From Haloglomus litoreum (GTDB taxonomy: Archaea > Halobacteriota > Halobacteria > Halobacteriales > Haloarculaceae), in the NCBI RefSeq assembly GCF_029338515.1, contig NZ_CP119988.1, positions 2,666,001 through 2,730,000 of the forward strand: a stretch of 64,000 nt of DNA, in the 5' to 3' direction. The notes under the pieces were generated by a model that worked only from the letters and a program-made list of their open reading frames with translations, was not told where the DNA came from and did no database searches. The position numbers and the translations under genes are program-made. Below are positions 19,097 to 26,793 of the stretch, in pieces; position 1 is the first letter of the stretch; the number at the start of each line of letters is the position of its first letter.

Positions 19097-20134
19097 ATGA
19101 CCGATATGCGATACCGACTGCTGGGCAACAGCGGCCTCCGCGTGAGCGAGTACTGCCTCGGGACGATGACGTTCGGCGAGGACTGGGGCTGGGGGGCCGA
19201 CGAGGAGGGCGCCCGCGAGATGCTCGACCGCTTCGCCGACGCCGGCGGGAACTTCATCGACACGGCGAACAACTACACGAACGGCTCCAGCGAGCGGATG
19301 CTCGGCGAGTTGCTCGACGGCCGGCGCGAGGAGTTCGTCCTCGCGACGAAGTTCACCTCCGCGACCCGGCCGGGCGACCCGAACGCCTGCGGCAACGGGC
19401 GCAAGAACATGGCCCAGGCCGTCGAGGCCTCGCTGGACCGACTCGATACGGACTACATCGACCTGCTCTGGGTCCACGCCTACGACGGGATGACGCCCAT
19501 CGAGGAGACGATGCGGGGGCTGGACGACCTCGTCTCGCGTGGGCTGGTCCACCACGTCGGCCTCTCGGACTACCCGGCGTGGGCCGCCTCGCGCGCCGTG
19601 ACGCTGGCCGAGGAGCGCGGCTACGTGACGCCCTGTGCGCTGCAGATCAAGTACACTCTCACCGAGCGCACACCCGAGCGCGAACTCCTGCCGCTCGCAC
19701 GCGAACTCGGCCTCGGCGTCACGCCCTGGTCGCCGCTCGACAGCGGCGTCCTCACGGGGAAGTACCTCGACGCGGACGCCGACGGCCGCCTCTCGACCAC
19801 CGGCCGGGAGATGACCGACGAACAGGAGCGCGTGGCCCGGGCGGTCGTCGAGGTGGCCGACGACGCCGGCTGCTCGCCCGCGCAGGTCGTCTTCGCGTGG
19901 CTCGACGCCCGCGAGGCCGAGACGGGCGTCCGCTTCACACCCATCGTCGGCGCCACCACCCCCGAGCAACTGGAGGACAACCTCGGCGCGCTGGACGTGT
20001 CGCTCGCCGACGAGCACGTCGCGCAACTGAACGAGGCCAGCGAGGTGTCGATGGGGTTCCCCGGGGAGTTCCTGAACTCGGAGATGATCGGCGACATCAT
20101 CCACAACGGGATGCGGGACCGCATCGATAGGTGA
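19097..20134 (+). CDS. Aldo/keto reductase
   Basis: 345 residues of the AKR TIM barrel with the full catalytic tetrad D55, Y60, K85 and H127 (IDTANNY, ATKFT, LLWVH). The C-terminal IVGATTPEQLEDNL region is typical for binding the NADP(H) phosphate and adenine. It presumably reduces an aldehyde or ketone; the substrate is unknown. The start at 19097 lies 24 bases after a TATA-like AGTTATGC (19066-19073), suggesting a leaderless message; an ATG at 19106 is an alternative. An AT-rich tract (20135-20180) follows the stop. Confidence 0.9.
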   Translation: MTDMRYRLLGNSGLRVSEYCLGTMTFGEDWGWGADEEGAREMLDRFADAGGNFIDTANNYTNGSSERMLGELLDGRREEFVLATKFTSATRPGDPNACGNGRKNMAQAVEASLDRLDTDYIDLLWVHAYDGMTPIEETMRGLDDLVSRGLVHHVGLSDYPAWAASRAVTLAEERGYVTPCALQIKYTLTERTPERELLPLARELGLGVTPWSPLDSGVLTGKYLDADADGRLSTTGREMTDEQERVARAVVEVADDAGCSPAQVVFAWLDAREAETGVRFTPIVGATTPEQLEDNLGALDVSLADEHVAQLNEASEVSMGFPGEFLNSEMIGDIIHNGMRDRIDR

Positions 20135-20262
20135 GCTGAAGCACGAATTATTGGGAAATTTTCCGAATTCGATCTTAAAAGAGTGGTCAGACAGTGAAAA
20201 CCCACCACAGGTACGCGACTGCGGTCAGTTGAGCGGGCGCGCGCTGTCGGCTGTGCCGGAGG

Positions 20263-20341
20263 CCAGCCGCCGCGCTACGTGCGAGGGCTGAGCACCGCAG
20301 TGAGTGAGCGGAGCGAACGAGCGAGGAGCGCAGGCGGTTGG
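20263..20341 (+). repeat. Hairpin-rich element, short copy A
   Basis: Contains the shared core AGCACCGCAGTGAG (20291-20304) and GCGAGGAGCG (20321-20330) inside a closing stem of CCAGCCGCC (20263-20271) with GGCGGTTGG (20333-20341), complementary over 9 positions with one G-T/G-U wobble. It lacks the left and right border motifs of the other two copies, so it is either truncated or a divergent relative. Confidence 0.4.
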
Positions 20342-20385
20342 GGAGGGACGAGGCATACACTGTCCGACCGACGAACGTGCGGGCC

Positions 20386-20626
20386 TGGCGGAATCGAAGG
20401 GCGAGGGCTGTCGACCCGGTGAGGCGACGGTGAGCGCCGAAGGCGCGAACGACGGAAGACGAGCAACGCGAGTCTTCCGGAATAAGCACCGCAGGGAGCA
20501 ACGTGATCGAGGAGCGTGGTTCGAGAGACGCCGTTGGCGTCTCTCGTCATCACGAAAGGCGGCGTTGCCGCCTTTCGAACGACAGCGAGCCGCAACCGGT
20601 CGAGAGCGCGAGGGCTTCGGAGCGGT
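20386..20626 (+). repeat. Hairpin-rich non-coding element, copy B
   Basis: The left border TGGCGGAATCGAAGGGCGAG (20386-20405), the core AAGCACCGCAGGGAGC (20484-20499) with CGAGGAGCG (20508-20516), and the right border GAGGGCTTCGGAGCGGT (20610-20626) all recur in copy C. A closing inverted repeat pairs 20407-20416 with 20598-20607 (9 of 10). Nested inside are perfect hairpins: 20434-20438/20442-20446, 20453-20460/20472-20479, and two 11-bp stems at 20522-20532/20536-20546 and 20553-20563/20567-20577, both with the loop GTT. No protein is plausible. It could be a mobile hairpin element or a structured RNA. Confidence 0.65.
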
Positions 20627-20690
20627 TTCTGTCAGGGACGACCGTCCAACAGAGCAGGGGTGCCTCAGCCGAGTTCGGACCGACGTAGGA

Positions 20691-21239
20691 TTATCGCAGG
20701 TGTGTCGCCACGTCGGCCTCGGTGATGATCCCCACCATCGCGCCGCTCTCCATCACGATGATGGCGGGGTTGTGGTCGAGGTAGTCGTTGATCTCGTCGA
20801 GCGTCGCATCGCGCCCCACCGTCACGATGGACTCGCTCATGGCCTCCGCCACGGGGATCTCGTCGACCTCGTCGGCGCTGTAGTGGCGCACGTCGGAGTT
20901 CGAGATGAGGCCCACGGGCGTCCCGCCCTCGTCCACCACCGGCAACTGCGAGAACCCGGCCTCGCCCATCAGGTCGATTGCCGACGCGACGCTGTCGTCC
21001 CGGGAGACGAACGTGAGGTCCTCGTTCATGATGTCCTCGGCGCGCTTGATGGCGCCCTCGGCCTCGTTCATCGCGTTGACGATGCGCCGGAGCGTCGACA
21101 GCCGCGGGTCCACGTCGCCGCCCTCGATGCGCGCGATGAGCGGCTGGGAGACGCCCGCCATCTCCGCCAGCTCGCTCTGGGTCATGTCGAGGTCCGTCTT
21201 CCGCCGCTCGCGCAACTCGGCGGCCGTCGGCAGTTCCAT
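20691..21239 (-). CDS. HTH-CBS domain transcriptional regulator
   Basis: 182 residues. An XRE-type helix-turn-helix (LDMTQSELAEMAGVSQPLIARIEGGDVDP, about residues 16-45) is joined to a tandem CBS pair (DEDLTFVSRDDSVASAI..., then VAEAMSESIVTVGRDATL...). CBS pairs usually sense adenine nucleotides or similar ligands, so this is probably a ligand-responsive DNA-binding regulator; targets are unknown. The start at 21239 is chosen because the nine extra codons up to 21266 would run through a perfect inverted repeat (21247-21265) that looks like an operator. Copies B and C of the non-coding element lie on its two sides in opposite orientation. Confidence 0.9.
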   Translation of the reverse strand: MELPTAAELRERRKTDLDMTQSELAEMAGVSQPLIARIEGGDVDPRLSTLRRIVNAMNEAEGAIKRAEDIMNEDLTFVSRDDSVASAIDLMGEAGFSQLPVVDEGGTPVGLISNSDVRHYSADEVDEIPVAEAMSESIVTVGRDATLDEINDYLDHNPAIIVMESGAMVGIITEADVATHLR

Positions 21240-21246
21240 GTTCGGC

Positions 21247-21265
21247 TGATAACTGTGGGTTATCA
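21247..21265. promoter_or_regulatory. Perfect inverted repeat, probable operator of the HTH-CBS gene
   Basis: TGATAAC (21247-21253) and GTTATCA (21259-21265) are perfect 7-base inverted arms with a 5-base spacer, ending 8 bases before the start codon and merging with a TTTAGTGATAA promoter-like stretch. The position and symmetry suggest binding of a dimeric HTH protein, most simply the product of this gene (autoregulation, inferred). Confidence 0.6.
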
Positions 21266-21295
21266 CTAAAGCGTTCGGGTGCTAGGTGTGACCTT

Positions 21296-21670
21296 CTTCG
21301 ATTCCGCGAGCGCGAACAGTTACGACGTCCTCGTTCCCTCTCCCTCCAACACTCACAACAGCCACCTCTACGAAGCCCTCCCGCTCTGGACTCGCGCGCC
21401 TCGTTGCGCTCCTCGGTCGCTCGCTCCGCTCGCTCCCTGTGGTGCTTACGTCGGCGTGCTTCGTCCAGAGCGCTCGCCCTTCGATTCCACCAGGGAACGT
21501 GGAACGTGTCCCGGAGCGATGCCCCTGCCCTCCCCCAGGTCGCGCGGGTTCGGCCGCTCCGGGCCTCACCACGCGCTCCCGGCCCGGGAGCGGTCGGTGG
21601 ACGAGCGTGTCGCTCTCGACGGTGAAGAAATCGCAGAACGGTTGGCGAACGCTACGAACCGCGGAGGCGG
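21296..21670. other. Non-coding region holding element copy C
   Basis: About 375 bases between the HTH-CBS promoter and the Rpa-associated gene stop, with no credible gene. Besides copy C it contains a partial left border (CTTCGATTCC, 21296-21305, the reverse complement of GGAATCGAAG) right beside the HTH-CBS promoter, perhaps the remnant of a further copy. The remaining part (about 21500-21670) is GC-rich and unremarkable. Confidence 0.5.
21364..21492 (-). repeat. Hairpin-rich non-coding element, copy C (inverted)
   Basis: Read on the minus strand, the left border TGGTGGAATCGAAGGGCGAG (21473-21492) differs from copy B at one of 20 bases. The core AAGCACCACAGGGAGC (21432-21447) differs at one of 16. 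The right border GAGGGCTTCGTAGAGGT (21364-21380) differs at two of 17. The closing stem is a perfect 10-bp inverted repeat (21382-21391 with 21463-21472) in the same place as in copy B but with different bases on both sides. Inner hairpins differ from copy B. It is about half the length of copy B. Confidence 0.65.
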
Positions 21671-22276
21671 TCAGTCGGCCGCGTCGGGCGCTGGCGCCTC
21701 GGCCGTCTGGCCGTCGTCCAGCGACTCCAGCGCGGCGATGGCCTGGTCGCGGTAGGTGTCGACGGGCAGGTCGTACTGCTCGTCGGCCATCGCGGCGTAC
21801 TCGCTCGTTTCGGGGTCGAACGCCTCGATGCGCTCGATGGTCCGCTCGGCTGTCTCGACGACCCAGCGGTCCCGGGTCGCCTGGTCGACGACCGTGATGG
21901 ATTCGGGCCGGAGAGAGACGCGGATGTCCCCCTCGTCGGTCTCGTAGGTGCGTGGCTTGCCGACGATGGCGACGAACGCGGGCGTCTCCAGCTCGCGCAG
22001 CGCCGCGGCGGCCTCGGGCTGGTACTGCCCGGCGTACGTGAAGAACGTGCCCGTCGGGTCGACGATGCGGCCACGCCAGTACTCCGACTCGTCGCCGACG
22101 TCCTCGGTCTCCATCAGGGTCCCGACGACGAACACGCGGTTGGCGCGCTCGCCCGTGGGCAGGAGCGCGTACAGGGGCGCGCGGTCGTCTTCGGACTCCT
22201 TGAACGTGTAGCCGGCGTCGTTGAACTCGCGGGCGAACGCCCGGCGTGCGACCTCGCGGGTGGGGATGGAACTCAT
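21671..22276 (-). CDS. rpap3: Rpa-associated protein (RPA-binding, COG3390-type)
   Basis: 201 residues with an OB-fold-like core (NRVFVVGTLMETEDVGDESEYWRGRIVDPTG..., then YAGQYQPEAAAALRELETPAFVAIVGKPRTY) and an alpha-helical acidic C-terminus. This is the partner family encoded directly after haloarchaeal Rpa1 and Rpa3, where each associated protein interacts with its own Rpa. It begins one base after the stop of the upstream rpa gene, so the two are an operon. The partner subtype (Rpap3 rather than Rpap1) follows from the length of the neighbouring Rpa and the two-gene operon. Confidence 0.85.
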   Translation of the reverse strand: MSSIPTREVARRAFAREFNDAGYTFKESEDDRAPLYALLPTGERANRVFVVGTLMETEDVGDESEYWRGRIVDPTGTFFTYAGQYQPEAAAALRELETPAFVAIVGKPRTYETDEGDIRVSLRPESITVVDQATRDRWVVETAERTIERIEAFDPETSEYAAMADEQYDLPVDTYRDQAIAALESLDDGQTAEAPAPDAAD

Positions 22277-22277
22277 G

Positions 22278-23213
22278 TCAGATCGACCTCGCCTTGATCA
22301 GCGTCGCTTCGGCATCGACGGGCCCGTCGAGCCGCTCGGTCTCGTCGGCCAGGACGTACCGGCCGAAGGTCGGGCCGCGGACGCGGTAGTAGCGCCCCAG
22401 CACGCCCTCGCGCATCTCCTCGACCACGACCTCCGTGTCGAGCGCGTCCTTGGCCATGTCGATGGCCTCGTCCAGCCCGATGCCGGTGAGGTCGGTCGTG
22501 GCCTCCTCGTCGAAGATGACCTCCGTCACCTCGTCACCGTCGTCGAGGACGCCCTTGATGCGGAGGTCGTACTCGCCGTCGACCTCGCCGTGCTCGTTGC
22601 AGCGGCCGTTCTGGAGGACGCGCGTGCAGTCGGCCTCCGGGCAGCGCTTGACGAGGCCGCTCCCGTCCTGGATGTCGACGAGTGCGCCCTCGACCTCGGT
22701 CGAGTCGTCACCGACCTCGACGGTCTCGTCGAGTTCCGTGATGCTCGTGGTGCGGTTGAGCTTCACCGAGTAGTTGCCCTCGTACTCGTCGGTGACGACG
22801 TTCCCGAGCGCGTAGCTCTGACCCTCCTCCAGGAGGGGGAGGTCGCTGGTCTCGAAGGCGACGAACTTGATCGTGCCCGACTCGTCGCCGAGCAGGCCCA
22901 CCTGCGCGACGGCGTCGCTCCGGGGCTCCCAGAGGTCGGCCACCGTCACGCGCAGGTCGACCCACTGCTCGTCCTGGTCGATCTCGTTGACCAGCAGGGA
23001 GGCGTTGCCGCCGCCACCGCCGCCGAGCTGGTCGCGCTCCATGCCCGCCTCGTCCAGGTACGTCGAGACGACGCTGCGCCGGGCCTCGTCGGCCGGCACC
23101 TTGTACTCGTTGACGAGCGTCTCGAGGCGCTCCTGGACGTCCTCGACGGTGATGTCGAGCTGGTCGGAGAACTGGTCGTGTACCTCTTCGGCGTGTCGCT
23201 GTAGGTCTGCCAT
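22278..23213 (-). CDS. rpa3: Single-stranded DNA-binding replication protein A, Rpa3 type
   Basis: 311 residues. A helical N-terminus (1-60) precedes a Gly-run linker (64-69), an OB fold (about 83-165) and a second OB-like domain holding a zinc-binding set C191, C196, C205 and H208 (CPEADC...CNEH). RPA coats single-stranded DNA in replication and repair. The length and the two-gene arrangement with the associated protein fit haloarchaeal Rpa3; Rpa1 is longer, with more OB folds. The promoter has a TATA-like element around 23272-23279 and the shared CCGGAGTGGAAGTG motif upstream of it. Confidence 0.9.
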   Translation of the reverse strand: MADLQRHAEEVHDQFSDQLDITVEDVQERLETLVNEYKVPADEARRSVVSTYLDEAGMERDQLGGGGGGNASLLVNEIDQDEQWVDLRVTVADLWEPRSDAVAQVGLLGDESGTIKFVAFETSDLPLLEEGQSYALGNVVTDEYEGNYSVKLNRTTSITELDETVEVGDDSTEVEGALVDIQDGSGLVKRCPEADCTRVLQNGRCNEHGEVDGEYDLRIKGVLDDGDEVTEVIFDEEATTDLTGIGLDEAIDMAKDALDTEVVVEEMREGVLGRYYRVRGPTFGRYVLADETERLDGPVDAEATLIKARSI

Positions 23214-23290
23214 GGTTGCTTCCCGCCTCCGCGTGTTTTCAATGGGAGGCGTACGCCGGTTGGCGCCCGATGGTATAAGAAGTTACGCGA

Positions 23291-23307
23291 CCGGAGTGGA
23301 AGTGGAA
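23291..23307 (-). promoter_or_regulatory. Shared upstream motif of replication/repair genes, rpa3 copy
   Basis: The + strand reads CCGGAGTGGAAGTGGAA. It begins 19 bases beyond the TATA-like GGTATAAG (23272-23279) of the rpa3 operon. The exonuclease gene shows the same motif 20 bases beyond GGTATAAA, so sequence and spacing are both conserved. Confidence 0.6.
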
Positions 23308-23464
23308 TCGTCGGCTTCGGAGCCCAGATATTCGCTCTAGCCGCCATCCACCTGTCCAGCGCCACAGCGCCGGCGGGCTATCAGATGAGCGCCCCGCGAC
23401 CGGGTGCGTTGCCTGTTCACGTGCGACCGCAGCCGTCTTTCCGGCGGGTCCGCAACCACGGCGC

Positions 23465-25054
23465 GTGACAGGCGACGAGGCAACGCTGGGGGCCACCGGC
23501 GACCGGGTGGCGGACGCGGGCGTCGACGGGCCCGGCGACGAACCGCCGGCGGACCCCGCCGACGCCCGACTGGCGGACGCGCTGGAGCGTGTGGCCCACG
23601 GCGCCGTCGTCTCGGTCCCGGGCATCGTGGCCGAGCAGGCGTTGCGCGTCGCGTTCACGGCCGCCCTCACGAACGGCTTCTCGGCGGCGGGATACGGCGT
23701 GTTCGTCCTCGCGCGTCGCCTCCAGCAGTTCCTCCTGGCGATCGCATCCGGCGCGCGGACCGGGCTGAGCCGGTTCCTGCCCAACGCCGACACCGGGGTC
23801 GAGCGCGACCTCGTCGCGACGTTCGGGATCCTCCTGACGGTGGCCGTCGCGGCCGCGTTCGGGGCCGGCTGCTACCTCGTCGCACCGTCGCTCGCGGCGC
23901 TGGGCGGCCGTGGCGACCAGTTCGTCCTGTTCCTCCGTGTGTTCGCGCTGGGGCTGCCCGCGTCCGCCTGGCTGCTCGGCGTCACGGAGCTGCTGCGGGG
24001 GCTCGAGGAGGTGACGGCACTCACGGTCTCGTTGCGCCTCGGCTTCCCGCTCCTCCAGGTCGGGGTCGCCGTCGCCGGCGTGGTCGCCGGGGGATTGCTG
24101 TCCGTCGGTATCGGCGTGCTGCTCGCCGCCGGGCTGGTCGGGGTCGCCGCCGCCGTCTGGCTCGGCCGCGAGCGCGGACTCCGCCCCCGGCTCCGGGGCC
24201 CGGACGCCGGGGCGCTCCGCCGGCGGTACCTCCGCTACACCGCGCCGACCCTCGGCGGGACCGTCGCCACCAGCATCCAGCACTTCGGGTTCTACGTCCT
24301 GCTCGCGCTGTTCCTCGACGACGTGGCGGGAGCCGTCTTCGCCGTCGGCGCGCTGGTCGGGCTGGCCGTCCGGCTCCCGCTCATGGGCATCAACCAGTTC
24401 ATGCCGCCAGTCGCCGCCGCGCTCCACGGGGACGACGCCCGCGAGGCCCTCGCCCGGCTCTACGGCGCGACGAGCCGCCTCGTCCTCGTCGGGGTCACGG
24501 CCCTTGCCGTCCCGGTCGTCGTCTTCCGTGCCTCCGTGATGCGGGTGTTCGGCCCGACGTTCGTCCGGTACGCCGACCTGCTCCCGGCCTTCGTGCTCGC
24601 GCAGTGGGTCGCCTGTGTCGCCGGCAGCGTCGGCATCCTCCTGCTGATGACGGACAACCAGCGCGCCTCGTTCCTCGTCAACGCCAGCCTGACCGGCGTC
24701 CTGACGGTCATCGCCGTCCCGGTGACGCTGCACTTCGGCCTGCCCGGCCTCGCGGTGGTCTACCTCCTGATGCTCTCCGCGAACAACATCGCCGAGGTGG
24801 GGGCCCTCTACCGACTGGAGGGCCTCCAGCCGCTCACGAGGGCCCACGCCAGACCGCTCGTCGCCGCGGTTCCGCTGACGGCCGCGACACTGGCGGCACG
24901 GACGCTACTGCCGGGACTCCCCGGCGTCGCCGTCGGGACCATCGTGGGCCTGGCGGCGTACGCGGCCGTCCTGTGGCGGCTGGGGTTCGCGCCGGCCGAG
25001 CGGCGACTCGTCGGGACGCTGGCCGCCCGCTACCGCGAGGCCCTCCGGACCTGA
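23465..25054 (+). CDS. Polysaccharide/oligosaccharide flippase (MOP superfamily)
   Basis: 529 residues; the likely start is GTG at 23465. A long acidic N-terminus is followed by about 12-14 membrane segments with the Wzx/RfbX pattern: an amphipathic early helix (ALRVAFTAALTNGFSAAGYGVFVLARRLQQF) and later GINQFMPPVAAALHGDDAREA and FGPTFVRYADLLPAF. Such proteins flip lipid-linked sugars. AglR-like members of this superfamily in haloarchaea act in S-layer N-glycosylation. It is about 6 kb from aglB and not in that operon, so a role in the same pathway is possible but not shown. Confidence 0.85.
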   Translation: MTGDEATLGATGDRVADAGVDGPGDEPPADPADARLADALERVAHGAVVSVPGIVAEQALRVAFTAALTNGFSAAGYGVFVLARRLQQFLLAIASGARTGLSRFLPNADTGVERDLVATFGILLTVAVAAAFGAGCYLVAPSLAALGGRGDQFVLFLRVFALGLPASAWLLGVTELLRGLEEVTALTVSLRLGFPLLQVGVAVAGVVAGGLLSVGIGVLLAAGLVGVAAAVWLGRERGLRPRLRGPDAGALRRRYLRYTAPTLGGTVATSIQHFGFYVLLALFLDDVAGAVFAVGALVGLAVRLPLMGINQFMPPVAAALHGDDAREALARLYGATSRLVLVGVTALAVPVVVFRASVMRVFGPTFVRYADLLPAFVLAQWVACVAGSVGILLLMTDNQRASFLVNASLTGVLTVIAVPVTLHFGLPGLAVVYLLMLSANNIAEVGALYRLEGLQPLTRAHARPLVAAVPLTAATLAARTLLPGLPGVAVGTIVGLAAYAAVLWRLGFAPAERRLVGTLAARYREALRT

Positions 25055-25085
25055 GCCCATCGGCCGGTCCGGGCGGCGGTCCGCG

Positions 25086-25643
25086 TCAGCCGTCGAGGAC
25101 GGACTCGACCCCCTCCCACTCGCGGCGAAGGAGCCCGTAGAACGCCAGGTCGACGTACTCGCCGTCGACCATGGTCTTCTCGCGCTGGGTCCCCTCGTGG
25201 ACGAACCCGAGCCGCTCCAGGACGGCGATGGAGCCCTCGTTCGGCGCGGCGGCGTTGGCGGTGATCCGGCGGAGGCCCCGCTCGTGGAACCCGAACGCGA
25301 CCAGATGGGCCGCGGCCTCCGTCGCGTAGCCGTGGCCCTGCGCGTCCGGGAACAGCCAGAAACTGATGTTGGCCCAGCCGTCGCCGTCGTCGATGTAGTC
25401 GAGGGAGGCCTCCCCGACCGGCTCGCCGTCGCCCTCTCCCGTCTTCGGGACCACGAGGAGCCGGACGCCGTCGTCGTTGGGAACCTCCTCGGAGACGGCC
25501 TCGTGGCTCCGGGGGGCGTCGAACCCGCTGATGTACCGCCGCACCTCGGGATGCATCCGCCCGCGCTGGATTACGTCGGCGTCCTCGGCCTCGACGGTCC
25601 GCAGTTCGAGCCGGTCGGTCTCGAGGAACACTGGTCCTGGCAT
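25086..25643 (-). CDS. GNAT family N-acetyltransferase (RimJ/RimL-like)
   Basis: 185 residues of the GNAT fold: LETDRLELRTVEAEDADVI at the N-terminus, ISFWLFPDAQGHGYATEAA (acetyl-CoA-binding loop QGHGYA), then ANAAAPNEGSIAVLERLGFVHEGTQRE. This is the RimJ/RimL subgroup, which acetylates protein N-termini, antibiotics or small amines using acetyl-CoA. The substrate is unknown. It is convergent with the flippase gene, and no partner gene is evident. Confidence 0.85.
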   Translation of the reverse strand: MPGPVFLETDRLELRTVEAEDADVIQRGRMHPEVRRYISGFDAPRSHEAVSEEVPNDDGVRLLVVPKTGEGDGEPVGEASLDYIDDGDGWANISFWLFPDAQGHGYATEAAAHLVAFGFHERGLRRITANAAAPNEGSIAVLERLGFVHEGTQREKTMVDGEYVDLAFYGLLRREWEGVESVLDG

Positions 25644-25764
25644 GGAGAGGATGGGTCACTCCGTCGACGTATCCGTTTCCCCGGTGTGCATCGGCGTCCC
25701 ACGGAGGGCGGAGCCCTGGAACCCACGCCAACGGGCCTATGTGCCCGGGGTCCGACGCTCCGGT

Positions 25765-26052
25765 ATGAGCGATGGAGGGCGGTGGCGGCGGTTCCTGCGG
25801 TCGAAGCTCCGGTCGGCCGGCCGCCAGGTCGAGGCGGCCCGCCGCGAGTACGAGACCGCCCGCAAGCGCGCGCTCGCGGACCTCCCCACCGACGAGGATG
25901 GCCGGGCGCGTATCGTCTGCCGCCGCTACGCCGAGCGCCGCGCCGTCGACCTCGACGAGGAGGCCCGTCCCGTCTGCTACGACGCCGACCACACGGACTG
26001 CCAGGGCTGTGTCGAGGACATCCGTGAAGGGCAGATCGAGACGTGGGAGTAG
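25765..26052 (+). CDS. Small haloarchaeal Cys-containing protein (DUF7091-like)
   Basis: 95 residues, basic N-terminal helix (RRFLRSKLRSAGRQVEAARREYETARKRA) followed by a conserved C-terminal part with VCRRYAERRAVDLDEEARPVCYDADHTDCQGCVEDI. The Cys/His pattern C-x-n-C-x-n-H-x2-D-C-x2-C suggests a metal site. I recall this as a short haloarchaea-only family (DUF7091 from memory). Function is unknown. It begins at 25765, divergent from the GNAT gene. Confidence 0.6.
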   Translation: MSDGGRWRRFLRSKLRSAGRQVEAARREYETARKRALADLPTDEDGRARIVCRRYAERRAVDLDEEARPVCYDADHTDCQGCVEDIREGQIETWE

Positions 26053-26053
26053 C

Positions 26054-26067
26054 CGCCCGTTTGGGCG
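26054..26067 (+). terminator. Short hairpin and AT-rich tract after the 95-residue gene
   Basis: CGCCC/GGGCG arms with loop GTTT begin two bases after the stop codon, followed by about 70 AT-rich bases (26070-26140) with several T runs before the convergent gene. This is a probable transcription end for both strands. Confidence 0.4.
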
Positions 26068-26169
26068 CCACAATACGAATATTTCTCAAATAATCAGTCA
26101 AAAACCAGTATTTTCCAATTACCTGTGCCGCTGCGTCTGGTAACCGACGATTCGAACGTCACTCCCCGG

Positions 26170-26670
26170 CTATTCCACTGGTGCCATCACCGTCGCTCTG
26201 AGGCTGGGCCAGTAGTACCACCAGGCGACGGCGAACATGATGACGGCCCCGAACGGGACCGGGGTGTAGGCGAGCCGGTGGCTGAACGCGTACGCGACGC
26301 CGAGGTGCGAGCCGCCGGCGAGCACGAGGAGGCCGGCGGTGAAACGCGGGTCCTCGCGGCCGACCAGCCCGGCGCCCGCACTCGCCAGCGCGACGAGGTA
26401 GAACAGGATGGAGAGCGGGAGCAGTTCCGGGTTCCGGGGCAGGCCCCCCTTCGCGACGACGAGGAGCGTGTACGTATCGATGAGTTCGGGCGGGTTCGTG
26501 TTGAGGAAGCCGAACGGGAAGACGAGCGTCACCTCGCCGTAGATGAGGATGACCGTCCAGGGGACGACGGCCAGCGCCGCGACCACGGCGAACCGGCGGC
26601 GAGGCGAGCCGTGTGGATCGCCCCGGTACGGCGTCGACGGGGCGGGCTCGCTCGTGGACGCGTCGTCCAT
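26170..26670 (-). CDS. Small membrane protein (TIGR04206-like)
   Basis: 166 residues. A polar N-terminus of about 28 residues is followed by four to five membrane segments. The first segment reads VVPWTVILIYGEVTLVFPFGFLNTNPPEL, a PW...VFPFGFLN pattern I recall from the haloarchaeal TIGR04206 family of unknown function. The start at 26670 is chosen because residues upstream of it belong to the tfe promoter region. It is divergent from tfe. Confidence 0.6.
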   Translation of the reverse strand: MDDASTSEPAPSTPYRGDPHGSPRRRFAVVAALAVVPWTVILIYGEVTLVFPFGFLNTNPPELIDTYTLLVVAKGGLPRNPELLPLSILFYLVALASAGAGLVGREDPRFTAGLLVLAGGSHLGVAYAFSHRLAYTPVPFGAVIMFAVAWWYYWPSLRATVMAPVE

Positions 26671-26760
26671 ACCACCTGTCGGGGGGCGACCTACTTCCGT
26701 CCCGCGAATCCGGCGGGCCGGGCGAGTGCAGCCGAGGCGCACGAGACGGCCCGAGCGGAA

Positions 26761-26766
26761 GTTTTA
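26761..26766 (+). promoter_or_regulatory. TATA-like promoter of tfe
   Basis: A GTTTTAC stretch in otherwise GC-rich DNA lies about 28-33 bases before the tfe ATG at 26794, implying a short-leader or leaderless transcript for the tfe-DUF2110-DUF5803 operon. Confidence 0.4.
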
Positions 26767-26793
26767 CCCGGCGGACCGGCGGATTAGACAGTA

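Larger units (their letters stand above)
20135..20690. other. Non-coding region with structured repeat elements
   Basis: A 556-base gap without a credible gene between the convergent aldo/keto reductase and HTH-CBS genes. The first 45 bases are AT-rich (probable termination zone). The rest is GC-rich and consists of two related hairpin-rich elements, annotated separately. The reading frames here translate into Arg/Ser-rich low-complexity sequence and are not believable. Confidence 0.6.

Noticed and set aside
20275..20595. Small frames inside the hairpin-rich elements (also 21282-21572)
   Set aside because: They read across palindromes, are Arg/Ser/Pro-rich, and differ in frame between element copies, so they are by-products of the element.
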